Shown here one piece after another: positions 36,830-47,876 of a DNA stretch of 64,000 bases. A model generated the notes under the pieces. It saw nothing but the letters and a program-made list of their open reading frames with translations. It ran no database searches and had not been told where the DNA came from. A program made the position numbers and the translations under genes. Source of the DNA: Triticum aestivum (Eukaryota > Streptophyta > Magnoliopsida > Poales > Poaceae); contig NC_057814.1 of the NCBI RefSeq assembly GCF_018294505.1, positions 298,327,072-298,391,071 of the forward strand, read 5' to 3'. The stretch's first letter is position 1. Every line of letters begins with the position of its first letter.

Positions 36830-37749
36830 TGATGAGGACATCAATACCATTGATACACCCACAGCCTCTGCTGCTATACATACTAGACCAATTACTAGAG
36901 CTCGCGCACGCCAATTAAATTATCAGGTACTTTTGTTTCTTGGTAATGATTCTAATGTTCATGAGAATATGATGCTGCCTAAATTGGATACATTTGTTTT
37001 GCTTACAAATGAAGGGCCTGGCATGGATAAGAGGGATGAACACTAGAGCAAGACCAAGCATGGAGATGATGGCATGCGCAAGGAGAACAAGAACAGAGTT
37101 ACAAGTGATAATTTCAGGACTTTGAAGCCACCATAAGGAGTGCAAGAAGCCTTGGACGAAATATACAAGATGCCACTTCATAAATTTCGTCCAGAGTCTA
37201 TTCTAGGTGCTGCGTCACCTTATTATTGGGCCAGACCCATGTAATTTCGAAATACTTAAGTATATGCGGTCTTTAGAGTCCGTATGTGTGGGGAAACAAG
37301 AGTTAGGGTTGGTTTCGGACCCCTCCTCCAAGGGCCACGAAATTCCCCCCTCTTCCTCCATATATACAGCCCTTGGGGCGTCGTTTAGACTTTGGGTTTT
37401 TATTTAGATTAAAGTTCGACATAGCTGCAACTTCGCGTACTTCGTTTGTGTTCAACGACCAGACAAAAGCGTCACAGAACCCCACCTTGATCAATAAAGC
37501 TTTCCTCTTATATTCGCAATATCCAGATTCCAATCTTAGTTTCTTGCTTGTTCTTCATTTGCCTGCAGGAAACAGACCTTCGTGGTCAGGTTGATCGTGC
37601 TCTGGCGTGGTCAATAACCTCTCGGAGTTGGTTTAGCGATTGCTAAGGCGCGACGTCCTCGCACGTTCGTAGTCGGATCGTCAAAGTCGACTTCCTCCAA
37701 AACAATAGCCACCATCTCATTGAAAGATGGGACACATTTGCCTCTATCA
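36830..37749 (+). repeat. 5' LTR of the chromovirus-like element
   Basis: Starts TGATGAGGACATC and ends CTCTATCA. The first 217 bp keep the reading frame of the polyprotein C-terminus (GPITRARA-like segment) up to a TAG at 37044-37046, where the 3' LTR has a sense codon. A TATA box (ATATATAC) is at 37360-37367 and AATAAA at 37493-37498. Confidence 0.9.
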
Positions 37750-38937
37750 AGTGGTATCAGATTTCCAGGTTGCTCGGTGAGATTTTACAGTTCTTCATAG
37801 TTTAGATCGAGTCTGTTCTTCATACCTACAGTCCACGAAAAAGCCAAAAAAAATTAGGGTTAGTTCATCATATCCGAACCAGTCTGAGCCTTTGCATAGT
37901 CTTTTCAGTATTTTTCTTTGTTGAATTTGCGGTTGCATCGTCGTGTCAAGTTGCTGGTCTTAGCGTCTAGTTTCCCTTAGAGTTTCGAGTTCTGTTCACA
38001 AGTTGTCACGCCGCCGCCGCACCATCGTCATCGCTCCTGCCATCTCCCACCACCACTTATCCGCCACCAATCTGTATCCATATACCACCACCGATCCGTA
38101 TCCATATACCACCACCGCTACCATATACCACCACCGTTGCCATATACCACCACCGCTACCATATCTTACCATCATATATCCACCACCAATCCGAGTTCTT
38201 CTCATATTAGGTTTGTTTTCGAGATCCATCTATTTTCCGATTCGTGTTTCCTTGCCTGAGTAGGTTTCGAAAAAAAATCTGGAGACCCCCGGACAGTTTT
38301 TAGGCCAAAATTTTGGGGACCAAAAATATTTTTCCCTATCTTATTTTTAGGTCCCAAGGAGCGTTTTGAGACACTCGCCATCATAGTGATTTTTTGTCGC
38401 ACTTTCTCGTCGCCGCTGCCCTGATTTCCGAAAAAATTGTCAAAAAAATTTCGTGCCTATCCTGTTAGTTTGACTTGGGAAGAGTTTTGAGACACTTGCC
38501 ATTATAGTGATTTTTCGCAAAAAAAGAGCAAAAAAATTTCAGAGTGTGCTTTTCCCTTGTTTACGTGTCGCGTCGTGATTTTGTTCGTGTTCTAGGCTCG
38601 CGTCTCTAGTACGGTCTAGCCTAGGACCAGCACAGTACCGTCGCTGAGCGTTTATTCAACTTTGCATATCTGAATTGATTATTGCTGACCATTTTTCTAC
38701 CATATTATTAGCCTTCCCGGCTCCACACACATCTACGTCGTGTGTTTGACTCTCCCTGGTAATCGCTCTATTCAAGCTTTGAGAGTTTTGACTACAACGG
38801 TTGCCAATCACCACCTGCTGCTTGGTAAGAACTGGTAAGAATTTGAGATTTGCTTGACGGATTTGTGTCGCCCCACCACCACCATTTTCTAGTAGTCTGT
38901 AGGATCATGTTCTTGTGTGTTTCTATTGCTGCTAACC
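37750..38937 (+). other. Leader of the chromovirus-like element
   Basis: An approximately 1.2 kb untranslated region lies between the primer-binding site and gag. It includes an imperfect CCACCACCG/CCATATA repeat at about 38020-38190. No gene is seen. Confidence 0.65.
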
Positions 38938-39175
38938 ATGGCAGGATCACAAGTCGATGAGACTGAATGGGAGAACATGACGACTAAGGAGTTGCATGAT
39001 AAATTTCAGTAAATGATGACCGAACAGGTGCAAGATGTGCTGAACAATTTTGAAGAGGCCATGGATAAGATAACTGGCCTTGAGAAGACGTTCGAAACAA
39101 AGCTCGATAACAAATTTAATGAACTGCTTGCGCGTCTTCCACAACCACCACCGGCTGCACCTGCCACACCTCTGC

Positions 39176-39264
<89 letters not shown>

Positions 39265-40319
39265 CGACGACGACGACGACGACGACGACGACTACCTTCA
39301 TGTCGCGAAACAGCCCTCTGCCGAGCGAGCCGTGTCCCTCTTGAGCCTGGCCAAACTGTTGGTGTTGCTGTTGATACTTCTGTGGCTCATGTTGCTGATG
39401 AGGAGGAGGATGCTTATGCAGGAGATTACGAGGATGAGGTTGATTAAAATCAGAATTACGTGCAACCACCAGCACCACAACCACCAGGTCATCCACATGC
39501 AAATAATCGCAATGGTTGCGCTACACCACCCCCTCAGGTACGAGCTCATGACCATCTCCCTAAACTGAAATTGAATATTCCACCATTTGAGGGTAGATAC
39601 GTTCCTGATATATATCTTACATGTTTAGAATATCCCGAGGAGAGACGTGTTGCTGCTGCACTTTGTGCTTTCACTAGTTTTGCTTGTGTGTGGTGGTCTG
39701 AACATCGTAGATTATATCCGAATAATATTCCAACTACTTGGGCTGCTTTGAAAACTGCTATGCATACTCGTTGGGTTCCACCATATTATCAACGTGAATT
39801 ACTTCAAAAATTACAGCGTTTAAGACAAGGAAAAAATTCTGTAGAGGAATATTATCAGGAATTACAAATTGACATGATTAGATGTGGTATTGTTAAGGAT
39901 AATGAAACTATGCTTGCACATTTTATGGGTGGATTAAATAGAGAGATTCAGACCATTCTAGAGTATAAGGAATATAATATTATCACTCGTTTATTCATCT
40001 TTCTTGTAAAGTTGAACGTGAAGTGCAGGATCGACGGGCATTGGCACGAACTAACTTTTCTGCAGGCCGACCTTCCTCATGGACACCGCGTGCATCCTCT
40101 ACTTCCACACATTCTACTGCATCGGCACCTTCATCAGCTGCCACCTCCAGTCGTGATACAAGAAAGCAGGCACAACCACCACTATCTACCAAGAGCACAC
40201 ATGTCGGGCCTGTACATAGCTCTTCTTCTTCCATGGCATCAACAGGGCACACAAGTGATATTATTTGTCGTCGTTGTAAGGGAAGAGGTCATTATGCGAG
40301 AGAATGCAAATCTTAGCGT
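38938..40319 (+). pseudogene. Gag of the chromovirus-like element, with polyGln-polyArg tract
   Basis: The start is MAGSQVDETEW at 38938. TAA codons at 39010 and 39445 and a frameshift near 40000 break it, and a stop at 40314 follows the zinc knuckle. The gag domain is clear (RVAAALCAFTSFACVWW, QLEELLQKLQRLRQG-like region near 39800, YYQELQIDMIRCGIV). One CCHC knuckle, CRRCKGRGHYAREC, lies near 40267-40308. Between 39175 and 39291 a CAA/CGA repeat encodes Gln and Arg runs. Gag would coat the RNA genome in particles. Confidence 0.75.
39175..39291 (+). repeat. Microsatellite (CAA)30(CGA)9 inside gag
   Basis: Thirty uninterrupted CAA units (39175-39264) pass directly into nine CGA units (39265-39291). 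In the gag frame this gives Gln30 then Arg9; the transition is one C-to-T-type difference per unit. Confidence 0.95.
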
Positions 40320-40985
40320 GTGATGATTGCTATTGAGGATGGTGGTTATGAGTCCGCTAGTGACTATGATGAAGAGACTTTGGCTCTTATTACACGTGAA
40401 GAACACGGTGGAGATGATTCTGGAAATGAGACGCAATACATGGCTCCTGAAGACGCTGACAGGTATGAATGTTTAGTTGCTCAACGTGTTTTGAGTGTGC
40501 AGGTTACACAAGCTGAGCAAAATCAGTGGCATAATTTGTTCCATACAAAGGGAGTTGTGAAGGAATGTTCTGTTCGCGTCATCATAGATGGAGGGAGCTG
40601 CAACAACTTGGCTAGCATGGAGATGGTGGAGAAGCTATCTCTCACCACAAGACCACATCCACATCCTTACTACATCCAATGGTTCAACAACAGCGGCAAG
40701 GTTAAGGTAACACGTACTATTCGTGTACATTTTAGTATCTTTACATATGCTGATTATGTTGATTGTGATGTGATACCTATGCAAGCATGTTCCTTATTAC
40801 TTGGTAGACCATGGAAATTTGATAAAAAAATCTATACACCATGGTAAAAACAATCAGTATACTCTTGTTCATAAGGATAAAAATATTACTTTGCTTCCTA
40901 TGACTCATGATTCCATTTTGAAAGATGATATTAATAGAGCTAATAAAGCAAAACAGGAGAAAAATAAGAGTGAAAATGAGATTGT
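40320..40985 (+). pseudogene. Protease region of the chromovirus-like element
   Basis: The segment after gag holds VRVIIDGGSCNNLASMEMV, an aspartic-protease motif with Asp intact, and CSLLLGRPWKFDKK, the second conserved block. A frameshift near 40850 and stops to about 40995 separate it from RT. Confidence 0.7.
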
Positions 40986-41007
40986 TGTAAAATAATTTGA
41001 GCAACAA

Positions 41008-42690
41008 ATGAAACCTAATAATAAACCATCTAGTGTTGCTTCTGAAATTAAATTGAAAAGTGCCTGTTTACTTGCCACAAAATCTGATATTGATGAGCTA
41101 GATTTTAGCAAATCTGTTTGCTATGCTTTTGTGTGCAAAGAGGCATTATTTTCATTCGAGGATGTGACTTCCTCTTTGCCTCCTGCTGTCACTAACATTT
41201 TGCAGGAGTTCGCTGACGTCTTTCCACAAGACGTGCCACCGGGATTACCACCTATTCGTGGGATTGAGCATCAAATTGACTTAATTCCTAGTGCATCGCT
41301 ACCCAACTGTGCACCATACCATACCAATCCAGAGGAGACGAAGGAGATTATGCGTCAAGTCCAGGAGCTGCTCGACAAAGGTTATATTTGCGAATCCCTA
41401 AGTCCTTGTGTTGTTCCTATTATTCTAGTGCCGAAAAAGGATGGTACATCGTGTATGTGTGTTGATTGTAGAGGCATTAATAATATTACTATTCGTTATC
41501 GTCATCCTATTCCTAGGCTAGATGGTATGCTTGATGAATTGAGTGGCTCTACAATATTCTCCAAAGTTGATTTGCTTAGTGGATACCATCAAATTGTATG
41601 AAATTGGGAGATGAATGGAAAGTTGCATTTAAAACTAAGTTTGGTTTATATGAGTGGTTAGTCATGCCTTTTGGGTTAACTAATGCACCTAGTACTTTCA
41701 TGAGATTAATGAACGAAGTTTTACGTGCTTTCATTGGACGATTTGTGGTAGTCTATTTTGATGATATACTGATTTATAGTAACTTTTTGGAGGAACATTT
41801 GGAACATTTACATGCTATTTTTATTGCTCTACGTGATGCACGTTTGTTTGGTAACCTTGGAAAGTGCACCTTTTGCACCGACCGAATATCTTTTCTTGGC
41901 TATGTTGCTACTCCACAGGTAATTGAAGTTGATAAAGCCAAGATTGAAGCTATTGAGAGTTGGCCGCAGCCCAAAACGGTCACACAAGTGAGGAGTTTCA
42001 TCGGCCTCGCTGGTTTCTATAGGCGTTTTGTGCGAGATTTCAGCACCATTGCTACACCCCTCAACGAGTTTACAAAGAAGGATGTGCCTTTTGTTTGGGG
42101 TACCGCACAGGAAGAAGCCTTCACGGCATTGAAAGATAAGTTGACACATGCTCCTTTACTCCAACTTCCCGATTTTAATAAGACTTTTGAGCTTGAATGT
42201 GATGCTAGTGGAATTGGATTAGGAGGTGTGTTATTACAAGATGGCAAACCTGTTGCATACTTTTCTGAAAAATTGAGTATGCCTGGTCTGAACTATTCTA
42301 CTTATAATAACGAATTATATGCCCTTGTTCGGACCTTAGAAACATGGCAACATTATTTATGGCCCAAGGAATTTGTTATACATTCTGATCATGAATCTTT
42401 GAAACACATTAAAAGTCAATCAAAACTGAACCGTAGACATGCTAAATGGGTTGAATTCATTGAGACTTTCCCTTATGTCATTAAACACAAGAAGGGTAAA
42501 GAAAATGTTATTGCTGATGCATTGTCTCGTCGTTATACTATGCTTTCACAACTTGACTTTAAAATATTTGGTTTGGAGACCATCAAAGATCAATATGTGC
42601 ATGATGCTGAATTTAAAGATGTATTGCAGAATTATAAGGAAGGGAGAACTTGGAACAAGTTCGTCATTAACGATGGACTGTGTTTCGTGC
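41008..42690 (+). pseudogene. Reverse transcriptase and RNase H of the chromovirus-like element
   Basis: RT motifs: [56 protein letters not shown] and [11 protein letters not shown] with YFDD near 41756. RNase H follows ([34 protein letters not shown]). Lesions are a one-base loss at about 41600 and a frameshift at about 42690; otherwise long open frames of 197 and 387 codons remain. Confidence 0.85.
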
Positions 42691-44131
42691 TAACAGGCTA
42701 TGCATTCCAGCTAGCTTCGTTCGTCTTCTGTTGTTGCAGGAGGCGCATGGAGGAGGATTAATGGGACACTTTGGCATGAAGAAGACGGAGGATATACTTG
42801 CTACACATTTCTTTTGGCCAAAGATGAGACGGGATGTTGAGCGTTTTGTTGCTCGTTACACTACATGTCAAAAAGCTAAGTCACAACTCAATCCTCATGG
42901 TTTATATATGCCTTTGCCTGTACCTAGTGTTCCTTGGGAGGATATATCTATGGACTTTGTTTTAGGTTTATCTCGAACAAAGAAGGGGAGGGATAGCATA
43001 TTTGTTGGCGTGGATAGGTTCTCGAAAATGGCACACTTTATACCATGTCATAAAAGCGATGATGTTGTTAATGTTGCTTATTTGTTCTTTCATGAAATTA
43101 TTCGCTTGCATGGTGTGCCAAATACTATTGTTTCAGATCGTGATACTAAATTTCTTAGCCACATTTGGAGATGTTTATGGGCTAAGTTGGGGACTAAACT
43201 GCTTTTTACTACTACATGTCATCCCCAAACTGATGGACAAACTGAAGTAGTCAATAGAACATTGTCTATCATGCTTAGGGCTGTTTTGAAGAATAACAAG
43301 AAAATGTGGGAAGAATGCTTGCCTCATACTGAATTTGCTTATAACCGGTCGCTGCATTCTACTACTAAGATGTGCCCTTTTGAAATTGTGTATGGTTTCC
43401 TACCTCGTGCACCTATTAATTTGTTGCCTCTTCCATCTTCGGAGAAGGTTAATTTTGATGCTAAACAACGTGCTGAATTGATCTTAAAAATGCATGAGTT
43501 AACTAAGGAAAATATTGAGTGCATGAATGCTAAATATAAACTTGTTGGAGATAAGGGTAGAAAACATGTTGTCTTTGCACCTGGAGATCTTGTTTGGTTA
43601 CATTTGCGTAAGGATAGGTTTCCTAATTTGTGCAAACCAAAGCTAATGCCACGTGCTGATGGTCCTTTTAAGGTGTTAGAGAAAATAAATGATAATGCAT
43701 ATAAACTGGAGCTGCCTGCGGATTTTGGGGTTAGTCCCACTTTTAACATTGCAGATTCAAAGCCTTATTTGGGTGAGGAAGATGAGCTTCCGTCGAGGAT
43801 GACTTCATTTCAAGAATGGGAGGACGATGAGGACATCAATACCATTGGTACACCCACAGCCCCTGCTGCTATACATACTGGACCAATTACTAGAGCTCGC
43901 GCACGCCAATTAAATTATCACGTACTTTCGTTTCTTGGTAATGATTCTAATGTTCATGAGAATATGATGCTGCCTAAATTGGATACATTTGTTTTGCTTA
44001 CAAATGAAGGGCCTGGCATGGATAAGAGGGATGAACACTGCAGCAAGACCAAGCATGGAGATGATGGCATGCGCAAGAAGAACAAGAATGGAGTTACAAG
44101 TGATGATTTCAGGACTTTGAAGCCACCATAA
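42680..44131 (+). pseudogene. Integrase of the chromovirus-like element, running into the 3' LTR
   Basis: A 483-codon open frame carries the integrase. The zinc-binding segment reads [10 protein letters not shown] and then YTTCQKAKSQ, where the first Cys of the CxxC pair is replaced by Tyr (TAC at 42857-42859). The core shows ISMDFVLGL, VSDRDTKFL and DGQTEVVNRT, so D-D-E is intact. The tail continues through a gypsy C-terminal fold (FAPGDLVWLHLRKDRFP) into the 3' LTR by about 102 codons, including GPITRARARQLNY, and stops at 44129-44131. The upstream RT frame is shifted relative to it. Confidence 0.85.
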
Positions 44132-44743
44132 GGAGTGCAAGAAGCCTTGGATGAAATATACAAGATGCCACTTCATAAATTTCGTCCAGAGGCTATTCTA
44201 GGTGCTGCGTCACCTTATTATTGGGCCAGGCCCATGTAATTTCGAAATACTTAAGTATAGGTTGTTTTTAGAGTCTGTATGTGTGGGGGAACACGAGTTA
44301 GGGTTGGTTTCGGACCCCTCCTCCAAGGTCCACGAAATTCCCCCCTCTTCCTCCATATATACATCCCATAGGGCGTCGTTTAGACTTTGGGTTTTGTTTA
44401 GATTAAAGTTCGACATAGCTGCAACTTCGCGTACTTCGTTTGTGTTCAACGACCAGATAAAGGCATCACAGAACCCCACCTTGATCAATAAAGCTTTCCT
44501 CTTATATTCGCAATATCTAGATTGCAATCTTAGTTTCTTGCTTGTTCTTCGTTTGCCTGCAGGAAACATACCTTCGTGGTCAGGTTGATCATGCTCCGGC
44601 GTGGTCAATAACCTCTCGGAGTTGGTTTAGCGATTGCTAAGGCGCGACGTCCTCGCACGTACGTAGTCGGATCGTCAAAGTTGACTTCGTCCAAAACGAT
44701 AGCCACCATCTCATCGAAAGACGGGGCACCTTTGCCTCTATCA
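43825..44743 (+). repeat. 3' LTR of the chromovirus-like element
   Basis: Pairs with 36830-37749 and ends CTCTATCA. The first base is C where the 5' LTR has T, so the terminal TG is lost in this copy. TATA-like ATATATAC is at 44355-44362 and AATAAA at 44487-44492. Its first 307 bp are coding (end of integrase). Confidence 0.9.
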
Positions 44744-44748
44744 CATGA
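44744..44748. repeat. Target-site duplication CATGA, right copy
   Basis: Identical to 36825-36829 and immediately follows the 3' LTR. Confidence 0.85.
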
Positions 44749-44924
44749 TGGGGTTGGTAAATTAATAGCTTTTTTCACAACTGAACAAACTTTAAACCAA
44801 GAATTGTATGGGCTGATCTACACCGTAATAAGTCGGCCCCACAAGATTAAAGACTCCTAATTACTGATTGGACGTGGGAATTCCTTGGGAATCTAAAATT
44901 ATTATAGGGGTATAGAGGTATAGA

Positions 44925-45949
44925 TTGGCCTCACCTAGTTGTTCCAGGCTAGAGCGTTGTCGGCGGTCTTCTTCTTCTTCTTCTTCCTCTTTGGCCATTG
45001 AACACAAGCTAGAGCATTGTCGGCGGTCTTGTTCATGATGTTCATGGCAATAAACTCATCCAACACATCGCTTGAAGAAAAGGTGTGGAAGTCCAGTCTT
45101 TGACGGATCACGGAGGACATGGCCTTGTTGAATGGCATGATTGCCTTGAGAAACTTACGCTTGATCCAATCATCATATGTATCCTTACTCCCATGATCTT
45201 GAAGAGCAACAACGAGAGTTATCAATCTCCGGTGGAGGTCACGAGGATCCTCATCGTCATTTGTCACAAACTCACCGACCTCATCAAGAACCACCTCAAA
45301 GTTTGACCGTTGAATGCTCAAGCTTCCCTTGTACAAAGAGACAATATGTTCCCAACAATCCTTTGGACGAGAGAAGGAGCGCAAGTGAGCTAGGTCTTCG
45401 GGAGGCACCGCGGATTGAAGGATGAACAAGGTGGAGTGATTGTATAATTGTCCACCTCTTCTCTTGGGGTGAGGTTGTTTGGATCATGCGGTAGTAAGCT
45501 TGCTCAATTATTCTCCAAAGATTGGTTGAGTTGTGATTCAAATGAGACTTGATACAAAAAACCCAATTAGCAGAATCATTCTTCACAAGCTTAGGAGGAG
45601 GACTAAGGTTGTCAATATGAGGTGTGGGGACCGGTCCTCCATAGACCGGGGGAGGGGCAACCGCGGCATGTGTGCTCGTCCCATTTTTACCTTGAGGGGA
45701 GGAAGTTTGAGTACCTTTAGCCGTTTCCTTGCCGGAACTGGCCTCGGACTCCGATGCGGTGGGATTAACCACTTGCAACGGACCGGTAGAAGTTTTCAAC
45801 CCCTCAAGTAGCTCTTTAAACATGGACTTGACCTTGGCCATGATAGACGTCTTAAGTGAAGCCATAGCTTCATTTAAGTCGTCTCGGGTGACCGAATTCA
45901 ACTCCACGGCCTCGGGTACTTCATCAACCCTATCCCCGTTGCCAACCAT
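44925..45949 (-). pseudogene. gag: Gag of the Maximus-like copia, truncated
   Basis: The frame starts MVGNGDRVDEVPEAVEL at 45949, has an acidic/Ser-rich N-terminal part, and a copia gag domain (DSANWVFCIKSHLNHN, then after a frameshift near 45440 LRSFSRPKDCWEHIVSLYKG). A CTT-repeat-bearing duplication of a TADNALA-coding segment (about 44947 and 45007) lies near the truncated end. Zinc knuckle and pol are not present in the window. Confidence 0.7.
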
Positions 45950-46000
45950 ACTTTTTGGGTGGTGAAACGCTTAATAAAGAGACGAGGTTCTGATACCAAT

Positions 46001-47664
46001 TGAAAGGATCGATATGGTTGACTAGAGGGGGGTGAATAGGCAACTACCAATTTTTAACTTTACTTAACAAATTAGTTTTAGCAACAAATAGGTAGATATG
46101 CAACTAGGTGAGCAACCTATATGATGCTAGCAAACACAACAACTCAAGCAAGCAAAGGATACAACACAAATTAAGCTTGCACAAAGTAAAGGTAAGAAGT
46201 AACCATAAGTGGAGCCGGTGAACACAAGGATGTGTTACAGAAGGTCCTTCCCTTTGGGGGGAAGTGCATCTCCGTTGGAGCAGTGTGGAGGCACAATGCT
46301 CCCCAAGAAGCCACTAGGGCCACCGTATTCTCCTCACGCCCTCGCACAACGCAAGATGTTGTGATTCTACTAGTGGTGCCCTTGAAGGCGGCAACCGGAC
46401 CTTTAGAAACAAGGTTGAGGCTCTCTCCACAACCAAATTGGAGGCTCCCAACACCACCACGGAGCTTCACCACAATCGAATGTGGCTCCGAGGTGACCTC
46501 TTCCGTCTAGGGTGCCCAAACACCCAAGAGAAACAAAATCCACACAAGAAAGTATGGGGGAACCAAATTTCCTTTGGTGGAAGTGTAGATCTAGGTCTCC
46601 TCCTTCAATCCCTAACAAATCAACAAGTTTGAGTGGCTAGGAAGAGAGATCGGGCAAGAAAGCTTGAAGGGCATTAATGGAGGAGAGAGAGAGGCAAGAG
46701 GTAAGAAAGTAGGTGGAAGAGCCACCCCTTATATAGTGTCCCTCAAATCCAACTGTTACAACAGTTTTTACACTGGAGCGGTACAACTGCTATGCGTACC
46801 GGTACAACCGGGAAACACGGGTACCCCGCAGAAACCCTACCAAGCGATACAACCGGTGGCGTGGCCGGTAGTACCGGTCGTCAAGAAAAACCGGAACAAC
46901 CACCCCACCACCGCCCAACAACCGCTTCACAGCAGATGGGGATCACCCCAATAGTGGTAGTCGGGGCGGTGGTTGCACCGGTGCAACCGCCAGGACCAAG
47001 CACGAGTGGTGGCTAAGTCCCGAGCGGTACAACTGCTCCGTACCACCGGTAGTACCGCTCAAAATGAGTTGACCGGAACAACCGGGCCACCACCTCCCAA
47101 GGACCGCCCCACGACACAGCCTAGTCAGGTGGTAGGGCGGTACTGGGCCGGTACAACCGCCTGAAGCTACTCTCTAGGGTTGGCTAGATCATAAGCAGTA
47201 CAACCGCCTGGAGGCAGCGGTAGAACCGCTGGCATCAACCTGATAGTAGCAACCCCAGGGTATCACCCTTGGGACGGTAGTTGCACTGGACGTACCAGCC
47301 AGGCGGTACAACCGCTCGGCCCAACGGTACAACCGCTAGGGAGTAAAAACCACTGCTTTGATAAGAGTTTGAGGACCTCTCTCTCTCTCTATGAACGAAA
47401 GGATATGTAGCAGGGTGGAGAAGGAATGTGTACATGCATTGATTCACCCAATACCTTCCGATGTGGATTCCCTTTTAATACTATGGGTTTCCTACGACCA
47501 AGAAATAAACATGTAGAAAACATCGTCGTCGTTCTTTTTCGTCCGGAGGAAATGCCTAATCGTGTTGTACCAAACAAAGCGTACCTGAAGAACTTGGCAC
47601 ACGATTAGACCACAAGGTGAGTTGTCATCATCACCAAAACACTAAGGTAGGAAATGCCCTAACA
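46001..47664 (-). repeat. 5' LTR of the Maximus-like copia (1.66 kb)
   Basis: Minus-strand ends are TGTTAGGG and GATCCTTTCA. A TATA box (minus TATATAA, near 46729-46735) marks the likely promoter. Between about 46770 and 47340 the words GGTACAACCG and GCGGTA recur many times on both strands in a loosely repeated pattern. Confidence 0.8.
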
Positions 47665-47876
47665 CTAACAACCATTAGTCATTTTTACTGGAGACCAAAT
47701 GTGTGTGAACTCGTGAAAATAACCGCACAGGAGATGCAATGAGGCGCTTAAGCAAGGCAAGTGCACCACAAGCACGCACTCAGGAGGACCGCAATTGGCG
47801 GGCCCCAACCACTAGTATTTAACATCACCAAATGTGCAGGGCGCATGATATGCTTCTAGCGGTCCAACATGTATTA

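Larger units (their letters stand above)
36830..44743 (+). mobile_element. Complete chromovirus-like gypsy retrotransposon, 7.9 kb, TSD CATGA
   Basis: LTRs of 920 and 919 bp, an initiator-Met primer-binding site (TGGTATCAGA at 37752), a polypurine-like GAATGGGAGGA before 43825 and matching CATGA duplications define the element. Coding order is gag, protease, RT, RNase H, integrase. The RT and integrase are of the chromovirus type abundant in grasses; CRM-like is plausible but I cannot settle the lineage. Several stops and frameshifts make it inactive. It is inserted about 180 bp from the 5' end of the probable minus-strand Helitron. Confidence 0.9.
33091..44924 (-). mobile_element. Probable minus-strand Helitron carrying gene fragments, split by a gypsy insertion
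   Basis: On the minus strand a Helitron-like 5' end TCTATACCTCTATACC starts at 44924, preceded by A as expected for insertion between A and T. The body continues to 44749, is interrupted by the gypsy at 36830-44743, and resumes from 36829 leftwards. It contains first-exon-like and basic-exon-like fragments on the minus strand but no helicase, which suits a non-autonomous gene-capturing Helitron. I could not find a convincing CTRR end with hairpin near 33091, so the left limit is only the edge of the copia LTR. The whole assignment is tentative. Confidence 0.4.
44925..47664 (-). mobile_element. Maximus/SIRE-like copia retrotransposon, 5' end only
   Basis: Minus-strand order is 5' LTR (47664 to 46001), primer-binding site TGGTATCAGAACC at 45986-45998, and gag. 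The sequence stops at 44925 where the probable Helitron 5' end begins, so the rest was separated by that insertion or lost. The LTR start TGTTAGGGCATTTCCTAC and the GTGTTTTGGTGATGATGACAA region resemble Maximus-type LTRs of Triticeae. Confidence 0.75.

Noticed and set aside
38947..39568. Long Leu, Val, Asn or Gln frames on both strands around 39200
   Set aside because: All are readings of the CAA/CGA repeat; only the gag frame has coding context.
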